Source: Methanomassiliicoccaceae archaeon (GTDB lineage Archaea > Thermoplasmatota > Thermoplasmata > Methanomassiliicoccales > Methanomethylophilaceae). From it: a stretch of DNA of 5,459 nt. A model generated the notes under the pieces. That model ran no database searches and was not told where the DNA came from. It saw only the letters and a list, made by a program, of their open reading frames with translations. The stretch's first letter is position 1, and every line of letters starts with the position of its first letter. The stretch is taken from NCBI GenBank assembly GCA_009780795.1, contig WQZJ01000080.1:1-5459 (forward strand), in the 5' to 3' direction. This document shows positions 1 through 4,998 of this stretch, piece after piece. Position numbers and translations under genes: made by a program.

Positions 1-320
1 CGGACACCGCGTCCGGAAGAGAATTACTTTCGGGAGTGGCGGCGTCGAAAGGTGTCGCAAAGGACAGGACGACGCCGATGGAAGTGAGGATGATGGGCGA
101 AGCATCCGCAGCCGCCGCCGGCATGAAGATAGCAGAGGTGAACGCGATACTCGATCGTCTGATACCGTTGTACGAGAACGACCTCCCGCAGCCGCCGAAG
201 GGCAAGCGCTTCCAGGATTGTTACGACATCAGGACACTTACACCGTCGGACGAGCACCTCAGTGTTTACGATGATGCTGTGCGCACGCTGAGGGATCTCG
301 GCCTCGATATCGCCTATTAA
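1..320 (+). CDS. mtmB: Monomethylamine methyltransferase MtmB, copy 1, C-terminal fragment (5' end outside window)
   Basis: The reading frame is open from the left edge (first full codon at base 3) to TAA at 318-320 and encodes 105 complete residues. It opens with DTASGRELLSGVAA and contains MEVRMMGEA, EVN.ILD and a terminal FQDCYD..TLTP motif, all matching the C-terminus of MtmB as I know it from Methanosarcina and the second copy in this window. MtmB transfers the methyl group of monomethylamine to the Co(I) corrinoid of MtmC. The Pyl codon would lie about 155 codons upstream, outside the window. Over the first 43 nt it is identical to copy 2 (2862-2904, opposite strand); after that only 43 of 91 residues match. 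A GTG at 36 could be mistaken for a start, but homology continues upstream of it. An upstream mtmC partner is likely but not visible. A trimethylamine or dimethylamine enzyme is unlikely given the match to MtmB. Confidence 0.9.
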   Translation, partial: DTASGRELLSGVAASKGVAKDRTTPMEVRMMGEASAAAAGMKIAEVNAILDRLIPLYENDLPQPPKGKRFQDCYDIRTLTPSDEHLSVYDDAVRTLRDLGLDIAY

Positions 321-326
321 AACGTC

Positions 327-359
327 TTTTGAGAGATTGTACATTTTTTCGAAATTTTT
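327..359 (+). terminator. T-run terminator after mtmB copy 1
   Basis: Three T-runs follow the mtmB stop codon within 40 nt: TTTT at 327-330, TTTTTT at 344-349 and TTTTT at 355-359. Oligo-T tracts on the coding strand without a needed hairpin are the usual archaeal termination signal. Assignment is by sequence and position only. Confidence 0.5.
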
Positions 360-398
360 AAATATCTAAATATAAACCAACTATCCAATAGATAGAAA

Positions 399-420
399 AT
401 AATATATATTATATACCGTA
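399..420 (+). promoter_or_regulatory. Probable promoter (TATA region) of the pylT-pylC unit
   Basis: The stretch 340-420 is almost pure A/T, and 403-415 reads TATATATTATATA. It ends about 30 nt before the first base of the tRNA-Pyl gene at 445, close to the spacing expected between an archaeal TATA box and a start site just upstream of the tRNA. No second TATA-like element lies between the tRNA and pylC, so this promoter may serve both. The exact box cannot be fixed because the whole stretch is AT-rich. Confidence 0.55.
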
Positions 421-444
421 AACATAGGATCGAACGAAAAAGGA

Positions 445-511
445 GGGGGGCGGTCCGGGACCGGTAGGCCTCTACAGCCGCGCTAGCGGGGTTCGACTCC
501 CCGGCCTCTCG
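445..511 (+). tRNA. pylT: tRNA-Pyl (anticodon CUA), amber-decoding
   Basis: A complete but very compact cloverleaf of 67 nt can be drawn. The acceptor stem is 445-451 (GGGGGGC) with 504-510 (GCCTCTC), with two G-U pairs and discriminator G511. The D arm is 452-455 GGTC, loop CGG, 459-462 GACC. The anticodon loop is 470-476 CTCTACA, with CTA at 472-474. The variable loop is TAG (484-486), and the T arm is 487-503 with loop TTCGACT. CCA is not encoded. There is no base between acceptor and D stems, and the D-loop has only three bases. The anticodon stem has three inner pairs, then a small internal loop (A466 against G480-C481), then two outer pairs. From memory this resembles tRNA-Pyl of Methanomethylophilus, including the same 24-nt spacing between D and T stems. 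It is charged with pyrrolysine by PylS (not in the window) and reads UAG, as in the mtmB here. pylC follows 51 nt downstream. Confidence 0.93.
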
Positions 512-550
512 CTCATGGTCAGAACGGAAGGTCAGCATTTTAAGGAAGTC

Positions 551-554
551 GAGG
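551..554 (+). promoter_or_regulatory. Ribosome binding site of pylC
   Basis: GAGG lies 8 nt before the ATG at 563 and can pair with the CCUC of the archaeal 16S rRNA 3' end. The alternative ATG at 515 sits only 4 nt after the tRNA gene, with no room for a comparable site. This supports the start at 563. Confidence 0.6.
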
Positions 555-562
555 CGCATATC

Positions 563-1720
563 ATGAGGTTAGCGATTGTCGGCGGCGCGCTGCAGGGCAT
601 GGAAGCGGCGTATCTCGCCAAGAAGGCAGGTTATGAGACGATAGTGATCGATAAGAGGAACACTGCTCCCGCATTCTCCATGTCCGACGAGTCCGCGATC
701 CTCGACCCGACGGTGCAGGAGAGCGACGCCATGAGGATATTCAGGGGATGCGATGCCGTTATACCTGCATGCGAGGACACCGGTCTGCTTTCGAGGCTGG
801 ACGAGCTGCTGAGATATTCCGGGATACCGTTCCTTTTCGATATGGATTCGTATATAATATCATCATCCAAGTCCGCATCGAACAGCATGATGGAGGCCGC
901 CGGGATACCGTTGCCGAAGAGATGGCAGGAGTGCGGATATCCCATTGTCGTCAAACCGTCGTCACAGAGCGGTAGCGCAGGCGTAATGGTAGCGAATGAC
1001 GAACAGGATGTCGCCGCCGGGATAGAGATGATAATGCGGATGGGCGACGAGCCCGTGATACAGGAATTCGTCTCCGGAACCGTGGTGTCCACGGAGGTCA
1101 TCGGGAACGGTCACGATTACAGGTCGTTCGTGACCACCGAGATCATGCTCAGTAAGGATTATGATTGTAAAAGGGTAAGGTGCGCGCCCGGTATCCTCAG
1201 CCAGGAGAGAGAAGATGAGTTCAGGCGGATCGCGGAGACGATCGGCGAGAGGATGAACCTCGGGGCGCTGATGGACGTCGAAGCCATAAACTCAAAGGAC
1301 GGCCTGAAGGTATTGGAGATAGACGCGCGCATACCCAGTCAGACCCCCGCCGCCGTGCTGGCTGCAACAGGGATAAATCTGCTGGAGGAACTGGTCAACT
1401 CAAGGTCGGGAGTGCCGCCCGTGAAGAAGAAAGATCACGCATCGTCGTACGAGCACCTTCTTGTGAGATACGGTAAGGTTACAACTACCGGCGAGCGGGA
1501 ATTCGCTGCCGTTCGCGATCCGAGGACGGTCCGCGGTCTGTTCGGCTCGGATGAGATGATAACGGACTACGAGGACGGATCGAACGTATGGAGGTGCGCG
1601 ATGATAAACTCCGCCGCCGACGAAGAGACGCTTGAAAAGAAGAGAGCCAGATGTATAGAGGCGATAATGGAGGAATGCGGTTCCTCCGACTTCGAGGACC
1701 CGTCCCCGGAGATCATATAA
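563..1720 (+). CDS. pylC: Pyrrolysine biosynthesis ligase PylC (3-methyl-D-ornithine:L-lysine ligase)
   Basis: PylC is a cytosolic ATP-grasp enzyme that joins 3-methyl-D-ornithine (made by PylB) to the epsilon-amino group of lysine, giving the substrate that PylD oxidises to pyrrolysine. The 385-residue product has an N-terminal nucleotide-fold motif IVGGALQGMEAAYLAKKAG from residue 5, an ATP-grasp lysine in VVKPSSQSGSAG (K131), and the acidic metal/ATP-binding stretch EIDARIPSQTP (252-262), characteristic of PylC. The length is close to the roughly 360 residues of Methanosarcina PylC. The frame is open from an ATG at 515, but the 16 extra residues have no counterpart in the family. The ATG at 563 begins the conserved MRLAIVGG segment and has GAGG at 551-554, 8 nt upstream. 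It lies 51 nt after the tRNA-Pyl gene and is probably co-transcribed with it. The stop is TAA. pylS, pylB and pylD are not adjacent. Confidence 0.95.
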   Translation: MRLAIVGGALQGMEAAYLAKKAGYETIVIDKRNTAPAFSMSDESAILDPTVQESDAMRIFRGCDAVIPACEDTGLLSRLDELLRYSGIPFLFDMDSYIISSSKSASNSMMEAAGIPLPKRWQECGYPIVVKPSSQSGSAGVMVANDEQDVAAGIEMIMRMGDEPVIQEFVSGTVVSTEVIGNGHDYRSFVTTEIMLSKDYDCKRVRCAPGILSQEREDEFRRIAETIGERMNLGALMDVEAINSKDGLKVLEIDARIPSQTPAAVLAATGINLLEELVNSRSGVPPVKKKDHASSYEHLLVRYGKVTTTGEREFAAVRDPRTVRGLFGSDEMITDYEDGSNVWRCAMINSAADEETLEKKRARCIEAIMEECGSSDFEDPSPEII

Positions 1721-1770
1721 CGAGTCGGATATGTTATATCATACTGCGGTCCCCGAACGTTCGTGCCAAA

Positions 1771-1780
1771 GTTATTAAAG
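1771..1780 (+). promoter_or_regulatory. Possible TATA box of the Sel1-repeat gene
   Basis: TTATTAAA at 1772-1779, preceded by purine-rich CCAAAG that could serve as a BRE, lies about 25-30 nt before the ATG at 1804. No Shine-Dalgarno site precedes that ATG. If the box is real, the transcript would begin at or very near the start codon, giving a leaderless mRNA, which is common in archaea. This is an inference from spacing alone. Confidence 0.4.
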
Positions 1781-1803
1781 CGAAAAAAGCAATCTCATGG
1801 GCC

Positions 1804-2478
1804 ATGTTCAGGTTGTTCAGGAGGAACAAGGCCCTCAAGGACGAACAGGTTGATGCACCGGAGGAGAAGCAGAACGGTGCCGTTCAAGAGGAGGCCACCT
1901 CGAACGCCGACGAACTGTACGAACGTAGCAAGGAATGTCTGACAAGGAACGATCCCAAGGCGGAGAAGTGGCTCAAGCTCGCCGCACAGCGGGGACACGC
2001 GGAGGCGCAGGCGGAACTGGGGCGCATGTATGAGGGGACGGATCCGTCCGAGGCCGCGAAATGGTATCGGCTGGCAGCGGACCAGGGACATGCGGACGCG
2101 CAGTGCAAGCTCGCCTTCATGTACAACAGCGGCAAGGGGGTGCAGCAGAATTTCAGGGAGGCGGCCAAGCTGTACGGCCAGGCGGCACAGCGCGGATATG
2201 CGGAGGCACAGTATCTTACCGGTCTGCTGTACCACCACGGTATCGGTCTGCCGAGGAGCAGTTCCGAAGCCGTGAAATGGCACAAGCTCGCCGCACAGCA
2301 GGGACACGCGGAGGCGCAGTTCGAGCTTGCGTGCATGTACGACAAAGGAGAGGGCGTGCCCTACGACTCCAAGGAGGCGATGAAGTGGTACGGTCTCGCC
2401 GCACAGCAGGGACACGCGGAGGCACAGTCAAAGATCGCTCGCGTGTACGACGCGGCGTTCGCGTCGTTCGGTATGTGA
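1804..2478 (+). CDS. Sel1-like repeat (SLR/TPR-like) protein
   Basis: The 224-residue protein has a basic N-terminus (MFRLFRRNK) with no signal peptide or membrane segment, a charged Glu/Lys-rich linker to about residue 50, and five Sel1-like repeats at 53-83, 84-119, 120-155, 156-191 and 192-224. Repeats 2-4 are exactly 36 residues with the pattern A.KWY.LAA.QGHAEAQ..L..MY..G.GV; the first is shorter and the last ends without the loop. Sel1 repeats form paired alpha-helices that build a solenoid for protein-protein contact, so a cytosolic scaffold or adaptor role is likely; the partner is unknown. The start is ATG 1804: the open frame extends back to 1651, but that part overlaps pylC and has no repeat or other recognisable content. 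The gene sits 83 nt after pylC on the same strand and converges on mtmB. No link to pyrrolysine use is shown by its sequence. Confidence 0.85.
   Translation: MFRLFRRNKALKDEQVDAPEEKQNGAVQEEATSNADELYERSKECLTRNDPKAEKWLKLAAQRGHAEAQAELGRMYEGTDPSEAAKWYRLAADQGHADAQCKLAFMYNSGKGVQQNFREAAKLYGQAAQRGYAEAQYLTGLLYHHGIGLPRSSSEAVKWHKLAAQQGHAEAQFELACMYDKGEGVPYDSKEAMKWYGLAAQQGHAEAQSKIARVYDAAFASFGM
1978..2427 (+). repeat. Near-identical 33-bp DNA repeats inside the Sel1-repeat gene
   Basis: The codons for LAAQ(R/Q)GHAEAQ recur almost unchanged at 1978-2010, 2287-2319 and 2395-2427. Copies 1 and 2 differ at one base, as do copies 2 and 3. The last two copies are 108 bp apart, one 36-residue repeat unit. Corresponding stretches of repeats 2 and 3 of the protein (from 2071 and 2179) are more diverged. 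Synonymous positions are shared, pointing to recent internal duplication or homogenisation rather than only protein-level selection. Confidence 0.8.
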
Positions 2479-2503
2479 CCGTACGTATCCGAATCTCGTT
2501 GAT

Positions 2504-2525
2504 CGTCGGGCCCGCCGCTATTTTT
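2504..2525 (+). terminator. Possible terminator of the Sel1-repeat gene
   Basis: Within 50 nt of the TGA stop, a GC-rich block (GTCGGGCCCGCCGC, from 2505) is followed by TTTTT at 2521-2525. The T-run fits archaeal termination. The 106-nt gap to the convergent mtmB stop also holds short inverted matches (ATCTCG at 2493-2498 with CGAGAT at 2530-2535), which may add weak structure. On the minus strand, the mtmB side has a short T-rich run (ATTTTCTT, around 2556-2563). Confidence 0.4.
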
Positions 2526-2584
2526 GAATCGAGATGCACACGATCGTCTTGTTAAGAAAATGGTAAGAGGTTTAGTGGAGGTTG

Positions 2585-3970
2585 TCAGCCCAACAGATTG
2601 AGGCCGAGACCGCTGAGCTTTTTCACAGCCCTGTCGTATATGCCTCGGTACTCCTCCGTCGGCTTTACCGTCAGTGTGTCGTAGCATTCACGGAACGTCC
2701 TTCCCGCAGGAGCGTTCGCATAATCATTTTCATAACTTGAGACCATCTTCTCCAGGATACGATTGACCTCCGGCACCCTCATGCCAGCGGTCGCCATGGC
2801 GGCCTCTCCCATCATCCTCGCCTCCATTCCGGTGGCCTTATCCTGTGTCACGCCCCTTGATGCCGCCACTCCCGAAAGTAATTCTCTTCCGGACGCGGTG
2901 TCCGTTATCGCCTGCGCCGCCGTCTCCAGCAGGCACATCTCTGTGCACGGACCGGCTGCTGTGTAATACTGATTCGCAATGAGCAGGTCGGTGTTCGCGT
3001 CCATCGCCGCAGCGACGTGGCCCGCTATTTGCAGCGTCTCACGGGACGTCGTTATACCCCACCTTATGTGTATCGGACCGTCCAGATGGAAGTTGCCGCT
3101 GAACAGCACGAAGGACGCGAGTGTCGTCGCCACGTCACATATCGCCGTCTCCTCGATGCCACCGCAATAACCGCCGAACATGGGCATCTGCTCTATCATC
3201 ACGGTATTGCCGTTAGCGGTCCATCCCGCCAGCATGTTCAGCCCGGCCATGTCTATCTTCAGCTCGTTGAGCTGTGAGCACTCGTGCGGATCGCACCCCC
3301 TCATACCTGCGGACGATAGGTCCGAAGTGAGACGTCCCGCCGCCGACAGCGGGGTCTCAGGCCCCTATATGCCCATACCGGGCCTTCCGGTGCGGATGCA
3401 AGCCTCTCTCACTGCCCTTATCTCTGCCATGGTCGCCCTGATCTCATAAGGGGTGTTCGTTGTGGCGGGATGGCCCTCGATGGTGGACATCACTCCGTTG
3501 ACGAGCGTGTCCACCGAGGCCTCCTGTGCGAAGCTCTGCATGACTTGGATGAAGATGTCCTCTGAGACGGGCGCCCCCATCGGTCCGCCCTGTATGATCG
3601 GTTTCACGGGACCGTTACCTTTGCGCGGACAGAGGCGTACCGCGTCCCTCCCTTCCCCGATGATCAGCTGTTTCGGTGTTCTCTTTATTCCTTCCATGAC
3701 CTCCGATTCCGTGACGGTCAGGACCCTTTTCAGGTCTGTGTTGTAGAATCCGGTGCTCACCAACATCTCAAGTCCGGCGTTGAACAGGTTGTTCATCGTC
3801 GCCTTGTCCTCCGGTATTATGTTCTTACCGAAGTTCAGTTTGTATTTCTTCTTCAGTTCCGTCGCGTTCGTCGGGATGATAGAATAATCCCATTCCTCTT
3901 CCGGGACCTTCCTTCCCTTGACGAAGCGGTCATACACATCGAATATCGTCAACGCTCTCTCCGTTGCCAT
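2585..3970 (-). CDS. mtmB: Monomethylamine methyltransferase MtmB, copy 2, with in-frame UAG (pyrrolysine 202)
   Basis: The gene reads from ATG (3970-3968) through TAG (3367-3365) to TGA (2587-2585), giving 461 residues with pyrrolysine at 202. The frame continues without interruption after the TAG: the next 20 codons begin GPETPLSAAG, as in the family, and lead into GCDPHECSQLNELKID. Other MtmB landmarks are EQMPMFGGYCGGIEET (260-275), HLDGPIHIRWG (295-305), AGPCTEMCLLE (339-349) and DTASGRELLSGVAA (357-370). Methanosarcina MtmB is 458 residues with pyrrolysine at the same position. The enzyme is a cytosolic TIM-barrel protein whose pyrrolysine binds and orients methylamine for methyl transfer to the cobalt of MtmC. 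A GGTGA site (3979-3975) overlaps the mtmC stop, 4 nt before the ATG, so the two genes are translationally coupled. A tool treating TAG as stop would split it into a 201-residue and a 239-residue piece; it is not a pseudogene. Confidence 0.97.
3329..3358 (-). promoter_or_regulatory. PYLIS-like stem-loop just downstream of the UAG
   Basis: On the mtmB strand, six bases after the TAG, GAGAC-CCCGC (3358-3349) pairs with GCGGG (3340-3336) and GTCTC (3333-3329). The loop is 8 nt and there is a 2-nt bulge, AC, in the 3' arm. One further T-A pair can extend the base. A stem-loop at this place, called PYLIS, has been described for Methanosarcina mtmB. Its need for UAG readthrough is disputed, so the function here is open; the pairing itself is visible. 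Confidence 0.5.
3365..3367 (-). other. In-frame UAG decoded as pyrrolysine (codon 202 of mtmB)
   Basis: Plus-strand CTA at 3365-3367 is TAG on the mtmB strand. It follows ...GRPGMGI and precedes GPETP, exactly the context of the pyrrolysine codon in known MtmB proteins. Family similarity continues on both sides and tRNA-Pyl and pylC are in the same window, so decoding as pyrrolysine is close to certain. Confidence 0.96.
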
Positions 3971-3974
3971 GCGG

Positions 3975-4616
3975 TCACCCGTCCCTCATAACTTTGTTCA
4001 CAAGCTCGACGATCTCCGCGCCGTTCTCGGAGTATCCGTCAGCGCCTATCTCGTCGGCCCATCTCTTCGTCACCGGGGCGCCGCCAACGATCACTTTGTA
4101 TCCGGCGCCGGAATCCCTCACTGTGTCGACGATCTCCGACTGCACGGGCATCGTGGTGGTCATGAGCGCAGAACAACCGAGTATATGCGCCTCATGCTCC
4201 GCACCCGCCTCCATGAACGAGTCCGGCGAGACATCGGGCCCAAGGTCCACGACCTTGTAGCCGGCACCGCGGAGCATCGCGCAGCAGACATTCTTCCCTA
4301 TCTCGTGGATATCACCCTCGACGGTACCCATTATCACGGTGCCCCTCATGGCGCTGTCGCCGGCCTGCATGAGAGGTGCCAGAAGCTTAAGCGCAATTTC
4401 CATCGTTTTTGATGCGGCGACCACCTGCGGAAGGTATATCTCCGCTTTGTCGAATCTTTCGCCGATGGCCTCCATCCCCTTTCCCAAACCGTCCTGAACG
4501 ATGGACCGGGGATCGATCCCGGCCCCGATGGCCGCCTTGGTGGCGCTCTCGGCGAGCCTAAGATCCCACGTCTCGACGGACATCTTGAGATCATCAAGTA
4601 TTAACTGGTTGCTCAT
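3975..4616 (-). CDS. mtmC: Monomethylamine corrinoid protein MtmC
   Basis: The 213-residue protein carries the methyl group between MtmB and the methyltransferase that makes methyl-coenzyme M. Residues 1-90 form the helical cap domain typical of methyltransferase corrinoid proteins (GLGKGMEAIGERFDKAEIYLPQVVAASKTM begins near 43). Residues from about 91 form the B12-binding Rossmann domain. This domain holds GDIHEIGKN, where DxHxxG spans 102-107 and H104 should be the lower axial cobalt ligand, then SALMTTTM (149-156) and VGGAPV (177-182). Length and motifs fit the family. Identification as MtmC rather than the similar MtbC or MttC rests on the mtmB gene directly downstream, 4 nt away. Start: ATG 4616-4614 with GGTGA at 4625-4621, the same 4-nt spacing as at mtmB. 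A long structured leader lies upstream. Confidence 0.94.
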   Translation of the reverse strand: MSNQLILDDLKMSVETWDLRLAESATKAAIGAGIDPRSIVQDGLGKGMEAIGERFDKAEIYLPQVVAASKTMEIALKLLAPLMQAGDSAMRGTVIMGTVEGDIHEIGKNVCCAMLRGAGYKVVDLGPDVSPDSFMEAGAEHEAHILGCSALMTTTMPVQSEIVDTVRDSGAGYKVIVGGAPVTKRWADEIGADGYSENGAEIVELVNKVMRDG

Positions 4617-4620
4617 CTAA

Positions 4621-4625
4621 TCACC
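4621..4625 (-). promoter_or_regulatory. Ribosome binding site of mtmC
   Basis: GGTGA on the minus strand, extended to GGTGAT, matches the AUCACC of archaeal 16S rRNA and lies 4 nt before the mtmC ATG. The site before mtmB (3979-3975) has the same core and spacing. Confidence 0.65.
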
Positions 4626-4640
4626 GATATGATATTTCGT

Positions 4641-4666
4641 CGGGCCCCGGCCGAGGCCGGGGCCCG
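4641..4666 (-). promoter_or_regulatory. Perfect 12-bp GC hairpin in the mtmC leader
   Basis: The arms CGGGCCCCGGCC (4641-4652) and GGCCGGGGCCCG (4655-4666) are exact reverse complements separated by GA. The hairpin sits 15 nt upstream of the mtmC ribosome binding site. No T-run follows it on the mtmC strand, so it does not look like a terminator. A separate 12-bp palindrome, GCCCGTACGGGC (4662-4673), shares five bases with it, so the two structures exclude each other. Confidence 0.6.
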
Positions 4667-4730
4667 TACGGGCGGACGAGGCAGGCTCTGAGAAAACACA
4701 TTAGACGGAGGCGGCGACAGGCAGTACGCA

Positions 4731-4826
4731 GCTTTGAGGAAACATGGTGATCTTCGCTTCCCGGCGCCCTCGTTTCATGCATCTCTTCAGTACGGCGGAG
4801 CGTGTCCGCCGACCTGTCCTCAAAGC
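4731..4826 (-). ncRNA. Structured 5' leader element of mtmCB (unclassified)
   Basis: GCTTTGAGGA (4731-4740) is an exact reverse complement of TCCTCAAAGC (4817-4826), closing a domain that contains a second perfect hairpin, CGGCGGA / TCCGCCG with a 5-nt loop (4793-4811). The element lies between the AT-rich promoter region and the mtmC start. It is GC-rich compared with its surroundings and contains no convincing gene. A cis-acting regulatory RNA is the natural reading. I see no cobalamin riboswitch box and cannot assign it to a known class. It could instead be an independent small RNA. Confidence 0.4.
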
Positions 4827-4835
4827 CAAATAGAA

Positions 4836-4960
4836 ATATAGTATATTTAGTATATAATAATATTGTATTTAACACTAGTTAAATTTAAATTAGTATATAA
4901 ATATTACCTTATTTTATATTTTATTTAGGTTAACATATATAAATTATTTCACTATAATAT
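4836..4960 (-). promoter_or_regulatory. AT-rich promoter region of mtmCB
   Basis: This stretch is almost entirely A/T and holds several TATA-like octamers on the minus strand, notably TTTATATA at 4902-4895 and again at 4943-4936, plus TTATATAC near 4856-4849. The first would give a start near 4870 and a leader of about 250 nt. The last would start transcription near 4826, exactly where the outer stem of the structured leader begins. The downstream polB gene end is at 4999, so T-runs here may also terminate polB. Which box is used cannot be decided from sequence. Confidence 0.55.
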
Positions 4961-4998
4961 CTGTGAGGGCCATATCGGCGCCGGATATTCGAAAAGGA

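Noticed and set aside
317..559. Minus-strand frame across the pylT promoter
   Set aside because: It runs antisense through the tRNA gene and AT-rich promoter, and its product has no family features.
515..562. ATG at 515 as the start of pylC, adding 16 residues
   Set aside because: The extra residues have no family counterpart, the codon lies 4 nt after the tRNA gene, and the ATG at 563 begins the conserved MRLAIVGG segment with GAGG upstream.
1651..1803. Upstream extension of the Sel1 protein to an ATG at 1651
   Set aside because: It would overlap the end of pylC by 70 bases, has no recognisable content, and a plausible TATA box and ATG exist for the start at 1804.
1795..2415. Long minus-strand frames (1795-2415 and 1884-2345) opposite the Sel1 gene
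   Set aside because: They are antisense shadows of a GC-rich repetitive gene. Their Arg/Leu/Cys-rich products mirror the Sel1 repeats and show no domain.
1978..2427. CRISPR-like or intergenic tandem repeat
   Set aside because: The 33-bp repeats are in frame within a coding gene and encode Sel1 helices; spacers are not unique sequences.
2030..2555. Plus-strand frames at 2030-2275 and 2061-2555
   Set aside because: They overlap the Sel1 gene in other frames and encode Arg/Gly-rich low-complexity sequence.
2585..3970. mtmB copy 2 as two genes or a pseudogene because of the TAG
   Set aside because: The TAG is at codon 202, the known pyrrolysine position, the frame and family similarity continue across it, and pyrrolysine genes are present.
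2763..4412. Plus-strand frames opposite mtmB and mtmC (for example 3453-3746 and 3918-4412)
   Set aside because: They are antisense to clearly identified genes and have no family similarity of their own.
4641..4666. Bacterial-type intrinsic terminator upstream of mtmC
   Set aside because: The hairpin is not followed by a T-run on the mtmC strand, and intrinsic hairpin terminators are not the archaeal norm.
4617..4835. A second tRNA or a known stable RNA in the GC-rich leader
   Set aside because: No cloverleaf, T-loop consensus, RNase P or SRP core motif could be found; only unclassified stems are visible.
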